Shown here: positions 9,029 to 18,895 of the stretch, one piece after another
Position numbering within the stretch: the first letter of the stretch is position 1
Layout: each line of letters opens with the position of its first letter
NCBI RefSeq assembly: GCF_018100985.1
Contig: NZ_JAGJEI010000006.1
Location: 1-64,000, forward strand
Direction: 5' to 3'
Length of the DNA stretch: 64,000 nucleotides
Origin: Pseudoalteromonas sp. MMG007
GTDB taxonomy: Bacteria > Pseudomonadota > Gammaproteobacteria > Enterobacterales > Alteromonadaceae
Program-made: the position numbers and the translations under genes
Notes under the pieces: model-generated
The model's database searches: none
Told to the model about the DNA's origin: nothing
What the model saw: only the letters and a program-made list of their open reading frames with translations

Positions 9029-9065
9029 AAGCCCTCCGCACCTAACCGTTCGGAGGGCTTTTTAG
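9029..9065 (+). terminator. ilv attenuator terminator
   Basis: GCCCTCCG (9031-9038) pairs with CGGAGGGC (9051-9058), followed by TTTTT. Its left arm is also the partner of the antiterminator segment at 8994-9001, so the two structures exclude each other. Confidence 0.93.
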
Positions 9066-9151
9066 TTTTAAGTACAAAGTTTTAAAGATTTTAGCTATAA
9101 GTTTTAAGTAAGTATTTAATTGGGTTGTCACTGAGGAATGAGGATTAATTA

Positions 9152-10801
9152 ATGACAGGCGCAGAACTAACAATCGATTTATTAGCCAAGCACGGCGTAA
9201 AAGAGGTATTTGGCTACCCAGGCGGAGCTATTATGCCAATTTACGATGCGCTGTATGGCGCGCCAGTCAAACATTACCTTACTCGTCATGAGCAAGGTGC
9301 TGGCTTTGCTGCTGTAGGTTATGCCCGCAGCACAGGTAAATTAGGCGTATGTTTAGCAACCTCAGGCCCAGGGGCAACTAACTTAATAACAGCACTTGCC
9401 GATGCGATGATGGACTCAGTGCCATTGTTAGCAATTACCGGCCAAGTACCTACTGCAGCCATTGGCTCAGATGCATTTCAAGAAGTAGATGTATTGGGTA
9501 TGTCACTTTCATGTACTAAACATAGTTATATGGTAGAGCGAGCAGAAGATTTAGCCGAAATACTGCAAGAGGCCATGCACTTAGCGCAAAGTGGACGCCC
9601 AGGCCCTGTACTTGTAGATATTCCAAAAGACATTCAAATGGCGCAAGTCCCATTTAAACCTTGGTTAGCGGCTGATGAATACTTACCGCAACTTGATTTA
9701 AACCAAGTGGCTATTGCAAATCAGTTATTAAGTGAAGCAAAGCAACCTGTTGCGTATGTTGGCGGCGGCGTGCAAGCTGCTGATGCGCAAAATGAGTTAA
9801 TGCAGTTTTTAAATAAAACGCAGATGCCAGCAGTATCCACACTTAAGGCATTAGGCAGTGTATTACCAGATTACGAACATTACTTAGGTATGCTAGGTAT
9901 GCACGGTACACAAGCCGCTAATATAGCAGTACAAGAGTGTGATGTACTTGTATGTATAGGCGCTCGCTTTGATGACCGCGTAACAGGTAACTTAGCTAAA
10001 TTTGCAGCCAAAGCAAAAGTAATCCACTTGGATATTGATGCGGCTGAAGTAGGTAAGCGTAAACCAGCTAAAGCCTCATTAATCGCTGATTTAAAAACGT
10101 CATTACCTGCACTTGAGTGCTTTGTAACCCCTAAAGCATGGTGCGATACAAATAAGCAGTTAAGCGTAAAGCATGCGTGGCGCTACGACTACCCAGGCGA
10201 AAAAGTATTTGCCCCGTATTTATTGAACCAATTAAGCCAGCGTATGCCAAAAACAGGCGTAGTGTGCTGCGATGTGGGTCAGCACCAAATGTGGGTAGCG
10301 CAACACATGAAATTTAGCCACCCGAGCAACCATTTAAGTAGTGGTGGTGCAGGCACAATGGGCTTTGGTTTACCTGCCGCCATTGGTGCGCAAGTAGCGC
10401 GCCCAGACGATTTTGTAATAACGGTGTCGGGTGATGGCTCAATCATGATGAACATTCAAGAGCTTGCGACAATTCGCCGTAACAATTTACCAGTAAAAAT
10501 ACTAATATTAGATAACCAACGCTTAGGTATGGTTCGCCAATGGCAGGAGCTATTTTTCGAAGGACGTTACTCTGAAACAAACCTCTCAGATAACCCTGAT
10601 TTTGTTCAGTTAGCCGCTGTATTTGGTATTCCTGGGCAAACAATTACACATGCAAATCAAGTTGATGATGCAATAACAGCATTAGTTAACAGTAAAGGGC
10701 CGTACATAGTACATGCCTGCATAGACGATAAAGAAAATGTATGGCCACTTGTACCACCAGGGGCTGCAAATGACGAAATGATGACGGAGAAAGCACAATG
10801 A
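9152..10801 (+). CDS. ilvG: acetolactate synthase II large subunit
   Basis: A 549-residue thiamine-diphosphate enzyme that condenses two pyruvates to acetolactate, or pyruvate with 2-ketobutyrate to acetohydroxybutyrate, the first shared step of Val/Leu/Ile synthesis. N-terminal [17 protein letters not shown] and [10 protein letters not shown] carry the catalytic Glu of the ThDP-binding half; the C-terminal domain shows GDGSIMMN followed by [13 protein letters not shown], the metal/ThDP motif. The central domain is the FAD-like fold. The length equals that of enteric IlvG, and the frame is intact, unlike E. coli K-12 ilvG. ATG 9152 follows GAGGAATGAGGA. Its end overlaps ilvM by four bases (ATGA). 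Confidence 0.97.
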   Translation: MTGAELTIDLLAKHGVKEVFGYPGGAIMPIYDALYGAPVKHYLTRHEQGAGFAAVGYARSTGKLGVCLATSGPGATNLITALADAMMDSVPLLAITGQVPTAAIGSDAFQEVDVLGMSLSCTKHSYMVERAEDLAEILQEAMHLAQSGRPGPVLVDIPKDIQMAQVPFKPWLAADEYLPQLDLNQVAIANQLLSEAKQPVAYVGGGVQAADAQNELMQFLNKTQMPAVSTLKALGSVLPDYEHYLGMLGMHGTQAANIAVQECDVLVCIGARFDDRVTGNLAKFAAKAKVIHLDIDAAEVGKRKPAKASLIADLKTSLPALECFVTPKAWCDTNKQLSVKHAWRYDYPGEKVFAPYLLNQLSQRMPKTGVVCCDVGQHQMWVAQHMKFSHPSNHLSSGGAGTMGFGLPAAIGAQVARPDDFVITVSGDGSIMMNIQELATIRRNNLPVKILILDNQRLGMVRQWQELFFEGRYSETNLSDNPDFVQLAAVFGIPGQTITHANQVDDAITALVNSKGPYIVHACIDDKENVWPLVPPGAANDEMMTEKAQ

Positions 10802-11040
10802 AACACAGCCTAACTATTGCATTAAAGAGCCAAAGTATAGCGGTCGAGCGTTTTTTACGTGTAGTGCGCCACCGTGGTTTTGACCTTACGCATTTTCAGC
10901 TCAATATGGATGATGGCCACTACAATGTTGCAATGACAGTAGACAGCGATAAACCAATCCATCTTTTAACAAGCCAGTTAAATAAGCTGGTGGACGTTAA
11001 AGAAATCACTTTACAAAATTTACAACAACAAGCTGTGTAA
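10798..11040 (+). CDS. ilvM: acetolactate synthase II small subunit
   Basis: An 80-residue ACT-domain regulatory subunit of the IlvG enzyme. A single ACT-like beta-alpha-beta pattern runs through the protein ([14 protein letters not shown] near residues 17-30). Its ATG lies within the ilvG stop (ATGA overlap), so the subunits are made together. IlvM-type subunits are short, in contrast to IlvH/IlvN, and in enterics are associated with valine resistance. ilvE, which follows ilvM in E. coli, is absent; ilvD comes next after about 100 bases. Confidence 0.95.
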   Translation: MKHSLTIALKSQSIAVERFLRVVRHRGFDLTHFQLNMDDGHYNVAMTVDSDKPIHLLTSQLNKLVDVKEITLQNLQQQAV

Positions 11041-11139
11041 TTGCTAACGACACAAATTTACGAGTAATTGAATAACAGTTACTCACCAATTTTTAGAATG
11101 AGGAATGCCCGCTTACAGAGCGGCAAAACAGAGGTAACT

Positions 11140-12996
11140 ATGGCTAAATTAAGAAGTGCAACAACAACTGAAGGACGTAAACGCGCAGGCGCACGTGCAT
11201 TATGGCGCGCAACAGGCATGACCGACACAGACTTTGGTAAACCAATTATTGCTGTAGTTAACTCGTTTACACAATTTGTACCAGGGCACGTACACCTTAA
11301 TCAGCTTAGTGAGTTAATGGCTGAAACAATCACTCAGGCGGGTGGTGTGCCAAAAGAATTTAATACCATCGCTATTGATGACGGTATCGCAATGGGCCAT
11401 GGTGGCATGCTTTACTCACTGCCTTCTCGCGATTTAATTGCCGACTCAGTAGAGTACATGGTTAATGGGCACTGCGCCGATGCGATGATCTGTATTTCCA
11501 ATTGTGACAAAATCACCCCAGGAATGATGCTTGCGGCGCTACGCTTAAATATACCGGTTATTTTTGTATCGGGCGGACCAATGGAAGCGGGTAAAACGAA
11601 ACTTGCTAACATCGATATTAAACTAGATTTAGTTGATGCCATGGTTAAAGGTGCAGATGAAACAGTAAGTGATGCAGATTCAGAGCAAGTAGAGCGCTCA
11701 GCATGTCCTACCTGTGGCTCGTGTTCGGGTATGTTTACTGCAAACTCAATGAACTGCTTATTAGAAGCTATTGGCCTTGCACTACCGGGTAACGGTACAA
11801 CGCTTGCAACCCATAAAGATCGTAAGCAGTTATATGTAGAGGCGGGGGCTCGTATTGTTGATTTATGTCGTGAGTACTACCAAAAAGATAATCACGACGT
11901 GTTACCACGCGCTATTGCTAACAAAACAGCCTTTATGAACTCTATGGTTGTTGATATTGCCATGGGTGGCTCTTCAAATACCGTATTGCACTTATTAGCA
12001 GCGGCACAAGAAGCCGGCGTAGATTTTGATATGTCGCACATTGATGAGCTTTCTCGTAAAACCCCATTTTTATGCAAAGTAGCCCCAGCTACACCAGAGT
12101 ACCACATAGAAGATGTGCATCGCGCTGGTGGCATGATGGCGATTGTGCGTGAGCTAGGTAAAGCCGGTTTAGTTGATTTATCGGTAAACCACGTTGCGGG
12201 TATGACTATGGGCGAGCTTGTTAAAAAGTGGGATGCGACGGATCCTACAAACGAAGCGGCACAAAAGTTTTACCGTGCAGGCCCTGCTGGTATTCGTACT
12301 ACAAAAGCAATGAGCCAAGAGTGCCGTTGGGATGAAGGCGATAACGACCGAGAACATGGTTGTATCCGAAGTGTTGAACATGCATTTAGACAAGATGGCG
12401 GCTTAGCTGTGCTTTCAGGTAACTTAGCGGTTGACGGTTGTATTGTTAAAAGCGCGGGTGTTGTTGATGAAATGCTACATTTTGAAGGCACTGCAGTGGT
12501 GTACGAGTCACAAGATGATTCAGTAGAAGGCATTTTAAACGACGAAGTAAAAGCGGGTGATGTAGTTGTTATTCGTTACGAAGGTCCTAAAGGCGGCCCA
12601 GGTATGCAAGAAATGCTTTACCCAACGAGCTACTTAAAATCAAAAGGCTTAGCTGAAAAGTGTGCATTAATCACCGATGGTCGTTTCTCAGGTGGTACAT
12701 CAGGCTTATCTATTGGCCACGTATCGCCAGAGGCGGCAAGTGGTGGTGCTATTGCGTATGTTGAAAATGGTGACAAAATTATTATTGATATTGCTACGCG
12801 TGAAATCACCTTGGCATTAAGCGATGAAGAGCTTGAAGCGCGTAAGCAAAAACAACTAGCACGCGGAAAATTAGCCTACAAACCGGTTGATCGTGAGCGT
12901 TACGTATCGTCTGCATTAAAAGCATATGCACTACTTGCAACGAGTGCCGATAAAGGCGCAGTACGTGATTTGGCCAAACTGGAGGAGCTTAGCTAA
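11140..12996 (+). CDS. ilvD: dihydroxy-acid dehydratase
   Basis: Fe-S enzyme that dehydrates 2,3-dihydroxy-isovalerate and 2,3-dihydroxy-3-methylvalerate to the 2-keto acids, the third common step of Val/Ile synthesis. From ATG 11140, preceded by GAGGTAACT, it is 618 residues (E. coli 616). An upstream in-frame TTG at 11068 would add 24 unlikely residues. Cluster-binding cysteines appear in [12 protein letters not shown] and in [19 protein letters not shown]; the C-terminal [15 protein letters not shown] motif is intact. Placed between ilvM and ilvA without ilvE. Confidence 0.97.
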   Translation: MAKLRSATTTEGRKRAGARALWRATGMTDTDFGKPIIAVVNSFTQFVPGHVHLNQLSELMAETITQAGGVPKEFNTIAIDDGIAMGHGGMLYSLPSRDLIADSVEYMVNGHCADAMICISNCDKITPGMMLAALRLNIPVIFVSGGPMEAGKTKLANIDIKLDLVDAMVKGADETVSDADSEQVERSACPTCGSCSGMFTANSMNCLLEAIGLALPGNGTTLATHKDRKQLYVEAGARIVDLCREYYQKDNHDVLPRAIANKTAFMNSMVVDIAMGGSSNTVLHLLAAAQEAGVDFDMSHIDELSRKTPFLCKVAPATPEYHIEDVHRAGGMMAIVRELGKAGLVDLSVNHVAGMTMGELVKKWDATDPTNEAAQKFYRAGPAGIRTTKAMSQECRWDEGDNDREHGCIRSVEHAFRQDGGLAVLSGNLAVDGCIVKSAGVVDEMLHFEGTAVVYESQDDSVEGILNDEVKAGDVVVIRYEGPKGGPGMQEMLYPTSYLKSKGLAEKCALITDGRFSGGTSGLSIGHVSPEAASGGAIAYVENGDKIIIDIATREITLALSDEELEARKQKQLARGKLAYKPVDRERYVSSALKAYALLATSADKGAVRDLAKLEELS

Positions 12997-12998
12997 TT

Positions 12999-14552
12999 AT
13001 GGTTTCTCAAGAGCTCGATTATTTTCGCGCTATCATTCAAGCAAATATGGAGCCTTTGGCTAAAGTCACTGAGGTCAGCGAAATGGCTGAACTTGGTGCT
13101 AAATTAGGCAACCATGTCTGGTTAAAGCGTGAGGATCAACAGCCCGTGTATTCGTTTAAATTACGCGGTGCTTATAATAAATTAAATAAGTTACCTAAAG
13201 GGTCTGTGGTTATTACGGCATCGGCTGGTAACCATGCTCAGGGTGTGGCACTTAGTGCTTCGTACCTTGGTCATAAAGCCACTATTGTTATGCCCGTTAC
13301 CACGCCTGAAATAAAAGTAAGTGCGGTACGCGCACTGGGCGGTGAAGTGGTACTACATGGACATCAATTCGATGCTGCAAAAGCACATGCGCTTGAACTT
13401 ACAGAGCAGCGAAATGGTGTATTTGTTCCGCCCTTCGACGATCCCGATGTTATTGTTGGGCAAGGTACAGTTGCTCGCGAGTTAATGCAGCAACTAAACG
13501 AGCTTGATGCAGTATTTATACCTGTGGGCGGGGGCGGCTTACTTGCAGGTATGGCTGTTTATATCAAGTCATTACGCCCTGATATAAAAGTTATTGGTGT
13601 AGAGGCAGATGAAAGTGCATGTCTGCAAGCTGCACTTAAAGCAGGGAAACCTGTAGAGCTTGATCGTGTCGGCAGTTTTGCCGATGGCGTAGCGGTAAAA
13701 ATAATCGGCAGTGAAACATTTCGCTTAGCGCAAAAGTTTTGCGATGAGGTTGTGACCGTTACTGGCGATGAAATATGTGCCGCTATGCAAGATATTTTTG
13801 TCTCTACCCGCGCAATTGCAGAACCTTCTGGGGCTCTTGCAACAGCAGGTCTTAAAAAGTGGAGCCAGCAATCGGGTTTAAAAGGACTGCATTTAGCCGC
13901 TGTGCTTTCGGGCGCAAATTTAAACTTTGATCGCCTGCGTTATGTTGCTGAGCGCACAGCATTGGGTGAAAAAAATGAGGCGTTACTAGCCGTTACCATC
14001 AAAGAAGAAAAAGGCAGCTTTAAACAGTTTTGTGCTTCTTTAGGGGGGCGCGCTATTACTGAATTTAACTACCGTTATGCGGGCCCAGGTGAAGCGCAAA
14101 TTTTTGTAGGTATTGCACTGCGCCAAGGTGAGCAAGAGCTCAACGAATTAAAACAAGACCTCACCAAAAACGATTATGCATTTTGTGACTTATCAGACAA
14201 CGAACTCGCTAAATTGCACGTACGTTATATGGTTGGTGGTAAAGCGCCAGAGCAGTTACACGAGCGATTACTGCGTTTTGAATTTCCAGAATACCCAGGC
14301 GCCCTTGCGCGCTTTTTAGATACGCTTGGTAGTAATTGGAACATTACGCTATTTCATTATCGTAACCACGGTGGCTCAATGGGGAATGTATTGGCTGGTT
14401 TTGCTATTGAACCAAGTCAGTTTGATATGTTTAACGAGCACTTAAACCGTCTAGGTTACAGTGTTCAAGATGAAACACAAAACCCGTGTTTTACGCAGTT
14501 TTTAACTACTCAATCCCAACATCTTAAAGCCGAAAACCTAATTTCAGCTTAA
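12999..14552 (+). CDS. ilvA: biosynthetic threonine deaminase
   Basis: PLP enzyme that converts threonine to 2-ketobutyrate, committing carbon to isoleucine. 517 residues, like E. coli IlvA (514). The catalytic domain shows YSFKLRGAYNK with the PLP lysine, the SAGNHAQG substrate loop and the GGGGLLAG phosphate loop. Two C-terminal ACT-like domains (about 330-500, for example FEFPEYPGALARFLDTLG) give the Ile/Val allosteric sites, so this is the feedback-regulated form. It starts two bases after ilvD with GGAGGAG inside the ilvD end, and closes the operon. A terminator follows at 14567. Confidence 0.97.
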   Translation: MVSQELDYFRAIIQANMEPLAKVTEVSEMAELGAKLGNHVWLKREDQQPVYSFKLRGAYNKLNKLPKGSVVITASAGNHAQGVALSASYLGHKATIVMPVTTPEIKVSAVRALGGEVVLHGHQFDAAKAHALELTEQRNGVFVPPFDDPDVIVGQGTVARELMQQLNELDAVFIPVGGGGLLAGMAVYIKSLRPDIKVIGVEADESACLQAALKAGKPVELDRVGSFADGVAVKIIGSETFRLAQKFCDEVVTVTGDEICAAMQDIFVSTRAIAEPSGALATAGLKKWSQQSGLKGLHLAAVLSGANLNFDRLRYVAERTALGEKNEALLAVTIKEEKGSFKQFCASLGGRAITEFNYRYAGPGEAQIFVGIALRQGEQELNELKQDLTKNDYAFCDLSDNELAKLHVRYMVGGKAPEQLHERLLRFEFPEYPGALARFLDTLGSNWNITLFHYRNHGGSMGNVLAGFAIEPSQFDMFNEHLNRLGYSVQDETQNPCFTQFLTTQSQHLKAENLISA

Positions 14553-14566
14553 TTATCTATAAGTAT

Positions 14567-14590
14567 GCACCCTTAGTAGGGTGCTTGCTT
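14567..14590 (+). terminator. terminator after ilvA
   Basis: GCACCC and GGGTGC arms with a six-base loop, then an imperfect T-rich tail (TTGCTTT). Confidence 0.7.
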
Positions 14591-14644
14591 TATCTCTATT
14601 TTTACATATAGTTACAAGTATTTACCATTATTTGGAACTCCCAG

Positions 14645-15679
14645 TTGCCTATTAAAGGATTAATACTCGTAACGTTGTTTTTTTGTAGTCCGTGTTTTGC
14701 ACAAGAATCTGTTACGTTACAACTAAAATGGACTCATCAATTTCAATTTGCCGGTTACTACATGGCCAAAGAAAAAGGGTATTATAAAGAACTCGGCCTA
14801 GACGTAACAATTAAGCCAGCCAACCCATCAATGCCCGATACTTTCTCTCCGGTGGCTTCAAATAACGCCCAATTTGGCGTTGCGCATTCAGGTATTTTAC
14901 AACAAAAAGTTATGGGGCAACCTTTTGTTGCAATGGCTGCAATTTTACAATTTTCTCCTTATTGTTGGATGGTTAGAGATACGTCTGACATTTTTCACCC
15001 TCGGGATTTTGTTAATAAGCGTATTACTGAGGTAAGTAGAATAGATGGAACTGAGCTTTTAGTCATGCTTAAACGCAGCGGAATAGATGTCGATAAACTC
15101 GAAGTCTATGGCGGTAAAAATCCGACGCAAGCATGGATAGAAAACAAGCTTGACGCAATGCAGGTTTATGTGACGAATGAGCCTTATAACATGACGCAGC
15201 AAGGCATAGCCCACAGACTTGTGTGTCCGCAAAGATATGGAATGGACGTTTATAGTGATATTTTATTTACTAACGAATATATGCTTAAAAAGCATCCTCA
15301 AACAGTAGAGAACTTTTATCAAGCAAGTTTGAAAGGGTGGCGTTATGCCATGATGAACATGGATGAGACTATTTCTGTTACGCAGTTAAAATACGCTACA
15401 CATAAAAACTTTCATCAATTAGCGTACGAGGCAGAGGTTTTGCGGGAGTATATTGTACCGCCAACAACGAATTTAGGTAATATGTCGATGGCAAAATGGC
15501 GGCTCATAGCTGACTTATATGGCATTGGGCAAAATGAGTTTGATGAAGTAAAAGCTGGCTTTATTTATAACTACGAAGAGCCAGAAACCATGCAGTTATC
15601 GTGGATGTTAATTGCTGCAATACTGGTGAGCATAATTTCTATTCCGCTGTACTTACGGCTTATTTTTAGTAAAAAGTAG
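14645..15679 (+). CDS. membrane-anchored NMT1/THI5-like substrate-binding protein
   Basis: 344 residues. The TTG start at 14645 has GGAA eight to ten bases upstream and gives a clean signal peptide ending Cys-Phe-Ala at about residue 19. The body is an NMT1/THI5-type periplasmic binding domain: QLKWTHQFQFAGYYMAKEKG at the start is the hallmark of this family, which binds pyrimidine or similar ligands. After the domain comes a single membrane segment (about 319-340) and a short basic tail. In many relatives the same domain continues into a kinase or GGDEF domain; here it stops after the membrane helix, and no ABC permease or ATPase is adjacent. It may be a truncated sensor or a tethered binding protein. 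Confidence 0.8.
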   Translation: MPIKGLILVTLFFCSPCFAQESVTLQLKWTHQFQFAGYYMAKEKGYYKELGLDVTIKPANPSMPDTFSPVASNNAQFGVAHSGILQQKVMGQPFVAMAAILQFSPYCWMVRDTSDIFHPRDFVNKRITEVSRIDGTELLVMLKRSGIDVDKLEVYGGKNPTQAWIENKLDAMQVYVTNEPYNMTQQGIAHRLVCPQRYGMDVYSDILFTNEYMLKKHPQTVENFYQASLKGWRYAMMNMDETISVTQLKYATHKNFHQLAYEAEVLREYIVPPTTNLGNMSMAKWRLIADLYGIGQNEFDEVKAGFIYNYEEPETMQLSWMLIAAILVSIISIPLYLRLIFSKK

Positions 15680-15698
15680 ACGTGTAAAAGCACTTAAC

Positions 15699-15707
15699 TG
15701 GTATAAT
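15699..15707 (+). promoter_or_regulatory. extended -10 promoter
   Basis: TGGTATAAT, a TGn-TATAAT extended -10, 30 bases upstream of the methyltransferase start; no clear -35. Confidence 0.45.
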
Positions 15708-15736
15708 AAATCGTCTTTATTTTAGTTTAAGTTGCT

Positions 15737-16912
15737 ATGACGTTAGTTGAACGATTTTTTGCTCTAGATGCATTTTTAATGAGTACTCGCCACTATTGGC
15801 AATGTACTGCATTTGATTTTGAGAGCCTTCCGTGGCCTGAGTTAACGACCTTACTTAATAGCTTAACTGATCAACAAGTCGCTGAGCTTGATTGCGATCA
15901 AGCGCGGTTGTATGAATTTTTTACTCCATATATAAATAACGTAAGTGACCTAGAAACCCTGTGCGAAATCCCGCAAATTGATGTATCTCGCAGTGAATAC
16001 CCATTTTGGATTAGTACCGGTATAAAAGGGCGCAAGTTTGAGCAGCTACAAGACTTTGTATCGGCATTACCTAATACTACCCAACCTGTTTTAGAGTGGT
16101 GCGCAGGTAAAGGGCACTTAGGCAGAATGCTTGCTTTTAATGGCGCAAGTAGTGTGCACAGTATTGAGCTTCAGGCTAATTTATGTGAGCAAGGACAAAA
16201 AAGTGCTCAGCAGCAAGGCTTACCAATGCACTTTAGCCAAGCCGATGTGCTTAGTGACGACACTCAGTCTTTTTTTAACGAAGACACTCACGCTGTTGCA
16301 CTGCATGCATGTGGTGCACTACATCAAGTATTTATGCAAAAAGCATGCTTTGCTAAAGCTAAACAAATTAGCTTCTCCCCCTGTTGCTATCATTTGTATA
16401 CGCCAAATAACTATCAAGCAATGAGTGAAACCGCAAAGCAAAGTAAGCTTAATTTAACTCATCGAGATTTAAAGTTGGCTTTACAAGAAACGGTTACCGC
16501 TCCATCTCGATTAGATAAAGTGCGTAAAACGGAGCTTGAATGGCGACTCGGCTTTGATGCGCTTAGAAAGTCGATAACGAATGAACAGTCTTATGTAAGT
16601 GTCCCATCGGTTAATAAGGCAATATTTTCAGATTCATTTAAATCATTTTGTTCATGGGCTGCTGAAAAGAAAGCATTAACGTTACCTCAAGATATTGATT
16701 ATGAGTTATTTTTAAGTGTTGGCCAGAAGAGAAAAACAGTCACTGACCGAATTGAACTGGTTCGACATGTATTCAGAAGGGCAATAGAAGTTTGGCTTGT
16801 GCTCGATCGTGCTTTATATTTGCAGCAGCAAGGTTATCAAGTAAACATTAAAACGTTTTGCGAAAAGCAGTTAACGCCTCGTAATATACTGATCCTTGCC
16901 AATATAAATTAA
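15737..16912 (+). CDS. SAM-dependent methyltransferase-like protein
   Basis: 391 residues, cytoplasmic. A Rossmann methyltransferase core is visible: VLEWCAGKGHLGRMLA is the SAM-binding glycine motif (about residue 118), followed by HSIELQ as the acidic ribose-binding strand and HALHACGAL-type strand 4 residues. FSPCCYHLY further on resembles the SxCCYH segment of the Methyltransf_32 group (PF13679), which includes tRNA and small-molecule methyltransferases. The substrate cannot be read from sequence. ATG 15737; carbonic anhydrase follows after 31 bases and may be cotranscribed. Confidence 0.75.
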   Translation: MTLVERFFALDAFLMSTRHYWQCTAFDFESLPWPELTTLLNSLTDQQVAELDCDQARLYEFFTPYINNVSDLETLCEIPQIDVSRSEYPFWISTGIKGRKFEQLQDFVSALPNTTQPVLEWCAGKGHLGRMLAFNGASSVHSIELQANLCEQGQKSAQQQGLPMHFSQADVLSDDTQSFFNEDTHAVALHACGALHQVFMQKACFAKAKQISFSPCCYHLYTPNNYQAMSETAKQSKLNLTHRDLKLALQETVTAPSRLDKVRKTELEWRLGFDALRKSITNEQSYVSVPSVNKAIFSDSFKSFCSWAAEKKALTLPQDIDYELFLSVGQKRKTVTDRIELVRHVFRRAIEVWLVLDRALYLQQQGYQVNIKTFCEKQLTPRNILILANIN

Positions 16913-16943
16913 ATTCCCTGTCCTCGACTTAATAAGAGACGCA

Positions 16944-17603
16944 ATGAGAAAGCTAAAAAATTTATTCGAAAATAACAAACGCTGGGCTAAACGCACGAGT
17001 GAAGCAAACCCTGAGTTTTTCAAAATTTTATCAATGCAGCAAAATCCAGAGTATCTATGGATTGGTTGCTCAGATTCTCGCGTTCCAGCAAATCAAATAG
17101 TTGATTTATTACCTGGTGAGTTATTTGTACACCGCAATGTAGCAAACGTTGTAGTGCACACCGATCACAACTGTTTGTCAGTAATGCAATACGCGGTAGA
17201 AGTGCTAAAAGTAAAACATATTATGGTAGTAGGTCATTACGGTTGCGGTGGCGTACAAGCTGTATTGGACAATGCTAAGTTTGGCTTTATTGATAACTGG
17301 TTACGCCACGTTGGTGATGTAAAAGAAAAGCACCTTGAGCACCTTAATACTATGGATGAGAAACAGCGTTTAAGCCGTCTTATCGAGCTCAATGTAATAG
17401 AGCAAGTACGTAATGTGTGTAGAACTAACATAGTGCAAGACGCATGGGAAAAGGGCCAAGATTTAACGGTTCATGGTTGGGTTTACGGGCTTGAAAATGG
17501 TCATTTGCATGACTTAGAAGCAGTTGTCACCTGCGCCGAGGAAGAAACAGAAAGTTATAAAAGAGCGATACAACACGTTTTTCAAAAAGCGGGTTGTGAG
17601 TAA
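16944..17603 (+). CDS. can: beta-class carbonic anhydrase
   Basis: 219-residue cytoplasmic zinc enzyme interconverting CO2 and bicarbonate, needed to supply bicarbonate for carboxylases. Zinc ligands are in CSDSRVP (Cys and Asp) and GHYGCGGVQA (His and Cys), as in E. coli Can (220 residues). Start ATG 16944 follows AAGAGACGC. The next gene begins nine bases after its stop, so the two are likely one transcript. Confidence 0.96.
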   Translation: MRKLKNLFENNKRWAKRTSEANPEFFKILSMQQNPEYLWIGCSDSRVPANQIVDLLPGELFVHRNVANVVVHTDHNCLSVMQYAVEVLKVKHIMVVGHYGCGGVQAVLDNAKFGFIDNWLRHVGDVKEKHLEHLNTMDEKQRLSRLIELNVIEQVRNVCRTNIVQDAWEKGQDLTVHGWVYGLENGHLHDLEAVVTCAEEETESYKRAIQHVFQKAGCE

Positions 17604-17611
17604 TTAAGCGC

Positions 17612-18256
17612 ATGGCTAAAACGGCGGTTTTAATAGGTGCCACAGGCTTAGTGGGAAATGAGTTACTGCATAAGCTACTCAGTAGTGAAGATTACTCAAA
17701 GGTAGTGACTTTAAGCCGTCGTGATTTAGCCATCTCGCATGTTAAATTAGTAAATCATGTGATTGATTTTGATAAGCTGACTCAACACTCAGAGCTAATT
17801 AAAGGCGATGTTTTTTTCTCTTGCTTAGGTACCACACTTAAGCAAGCGGGCTCAGTAGCTGAGCAGCGTAAAGTCGATTTTGATTATCAATTTATAGCGG
17901 CGCAATTAGCTGCAAATAACAATATTCCCCATTACTGCTTAGTTTCTTCAAGCGGGGCTAATGCACACAGCCGCAGCGCGTACTTAAAAATGAAAGGGGC
18001 GCTTGAACTTCACGTTAAGCAGCTTAATTTTGCTAAGTGCAGTATTTTTCAGCCTTCTTTGTTACTCGGTGAGCGTAAACAATTAAGAGTGGCCGAAAAA
18101 ATAGGGAGTTATCTTTTCCCGGTTATTACAATGCTACCTTTTTTAAAGCGGTATAAGCCAATTACGGGCAAGCAAGTTGCGAAAAAAATGTATACGGTGA
18201 GCATTGAGCAGCAAGCTGCGTTATCGTATTACGTGCTCGATGAGTTATTTAAATAA
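17612..18256 (+). CDS. NAD(P)-binding atypical short-chain dehydrogenase-like protein
   Basis: 214 residues with a Rossmann N-terminus GATGLVGNELL and a YLKMKGALE segment resembling the Tyr-x-x-x-Lys active-site pair of SDR proteins. It resembles the HTATIP2/YraR-like group of small oxidoreductases of uncertain substrate. No signal peptide. Nine bases separate it from can, and a strong bidirectional terminator follows at 18261. A role in redox metabolism is all that can be inferred. Confidence 0.75.
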   Translation: MAKTAVLIGATGLVGNELLHKLLSSEDYSKVVTLSRRDLAISHVKLVNHVIDFDKLTQHSELIKGDVFFSCLGTTLKQAGSVAEQRKVDFDYQFIAAQLAANNNIPHYCLVSSSGANAHSRSAYLKMKGALELHVKQLNFAKCSIFQPSLLLGERKQLRVAEKIGSYLFPVITMLPFLKRYKPITGKQVAKKMYTVSIEQQAALSYYVLDELFK

Positions 18257-18260
18257 AGCT

Positions 18261-18300
18261 AAAAATACAAAAGGCAGCCTAAGCTGCCTTGTGTATTTTT
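18261..18300. terminator. bidirectional terminator
   Basis: AAAGGCAGC-ctaa-GCTGCCTT extended by flanking AAAAATACA and TGTATTTTT, so it can work on both strands; 5 bases past the SDR-like gene. Confidence 0.88.
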
Positions 18301-18306
18301 ACGCTT

Positions 18307-18467
18307 ATACCAATCTGCTTATATATGAGGTTTATTTAACGTTAAGAAAATTACGCTAGAACTAGGCAAAAATTTTTGTATCTATTTGTTCTAAATAAAA
18401 AATTTTTAACGACGTTATAGTGCAATTTAATTCGTTAAATTGATCAAAGATTTATGCAGGTTGGTAT
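18307..18467. repeat. 161-bp miniature inverted-repeat element
   Basis: The ends are ATACCAATCTGC (18307-18318) and GCAGGTTGGTAT (18456-18467), inverted with 11 of 12 matches. Inside, TAGAAC and GTTCTA form a second inverted pair, and the interior is AT-rich with no coding frame. It fills the space between the 18261 terminator and the ubiK stop codon, ending three bases from that stop. No target duplication is obvious. The outermost ATACCAA is shared with the element at 37563. I infer a MITE or REP-like element. Confidence 0.6.
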
Positions 18468-18470
18468 TGA

Positions 18471-18734
18471 TTATTCAGCGTCTGTTTTAGCACTTAGCTG
18501 CTGCTCAAGTAGGGCAACTTTTGCTTCTAATTCAGTTAATTTCTCGCGAGTACGAATTAGCACTTGGCTTTGCACATCAAATTCTTCACGGCTTACAAAG
18601 TCCATTTCAGCAAGCTTATTTTGTAAAACTTGCTTAGTTTTACCTTCAAGTGTGTCCGCTAAATTTTTTACACCTTGTGGCATATTGCTCGTGATTTGCT
18701 TTGCAATTTCTTCAAGTTTTGCTGGGTTGATCAT
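18471..18734 (-). CDS. ubiK: ubiquinone biosynthesis accessory factor UbiK
   Basis: An 87-residue protein of the BMFP family (formerly YqiC). UbiK binds UbiJ and helps the aerobic ubiquinone-synthesis complex handle its lipid intermediates; it can also promote membrane fusion. The N-terminal amphipathic half (NPAKLEEIAKQI) and the C-terminal coiled coil (REKLTELEAKVALLEQQL, about 57-80) are typical, as is the length. Single gene, divergent from rep; its 3' end abuts the 161-bp repeat. Confidence 0.92.
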   Translation of the reverse strand: MINPAKLEEIAKQITSNMPQGVKNLADTLEGKTKQVLQNKLAEMDFVSREEFDVQSQVLIRTREKLTELEAKVALLEQQLSAKTDAE

Positions 18735-18895
18735 AATTGTCCCTTCGGCCTTGCCTAAAATGATAATAACTCATATTACCTTATACCCACTGTATTTAAC
18801 ACATGATCATCTTTATCGAATTAATTAAGGCAATTGCTTTGCCTGCTGTGGTGGTTACGTTAAAATTGCGCGTCTTTTAAATCTCTTTGGTCGTT

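Noticed and set aside
11068..11139. TTG start for ilvD
   Set aside because: ATG 11140 has a strong GAGGT site and gives the family N-terminus and length.
18454..18828. 124-codon plus-strand frame across ubiK
   Set aside because: It is antisense to ubiK, which is a clear family match with normal length.
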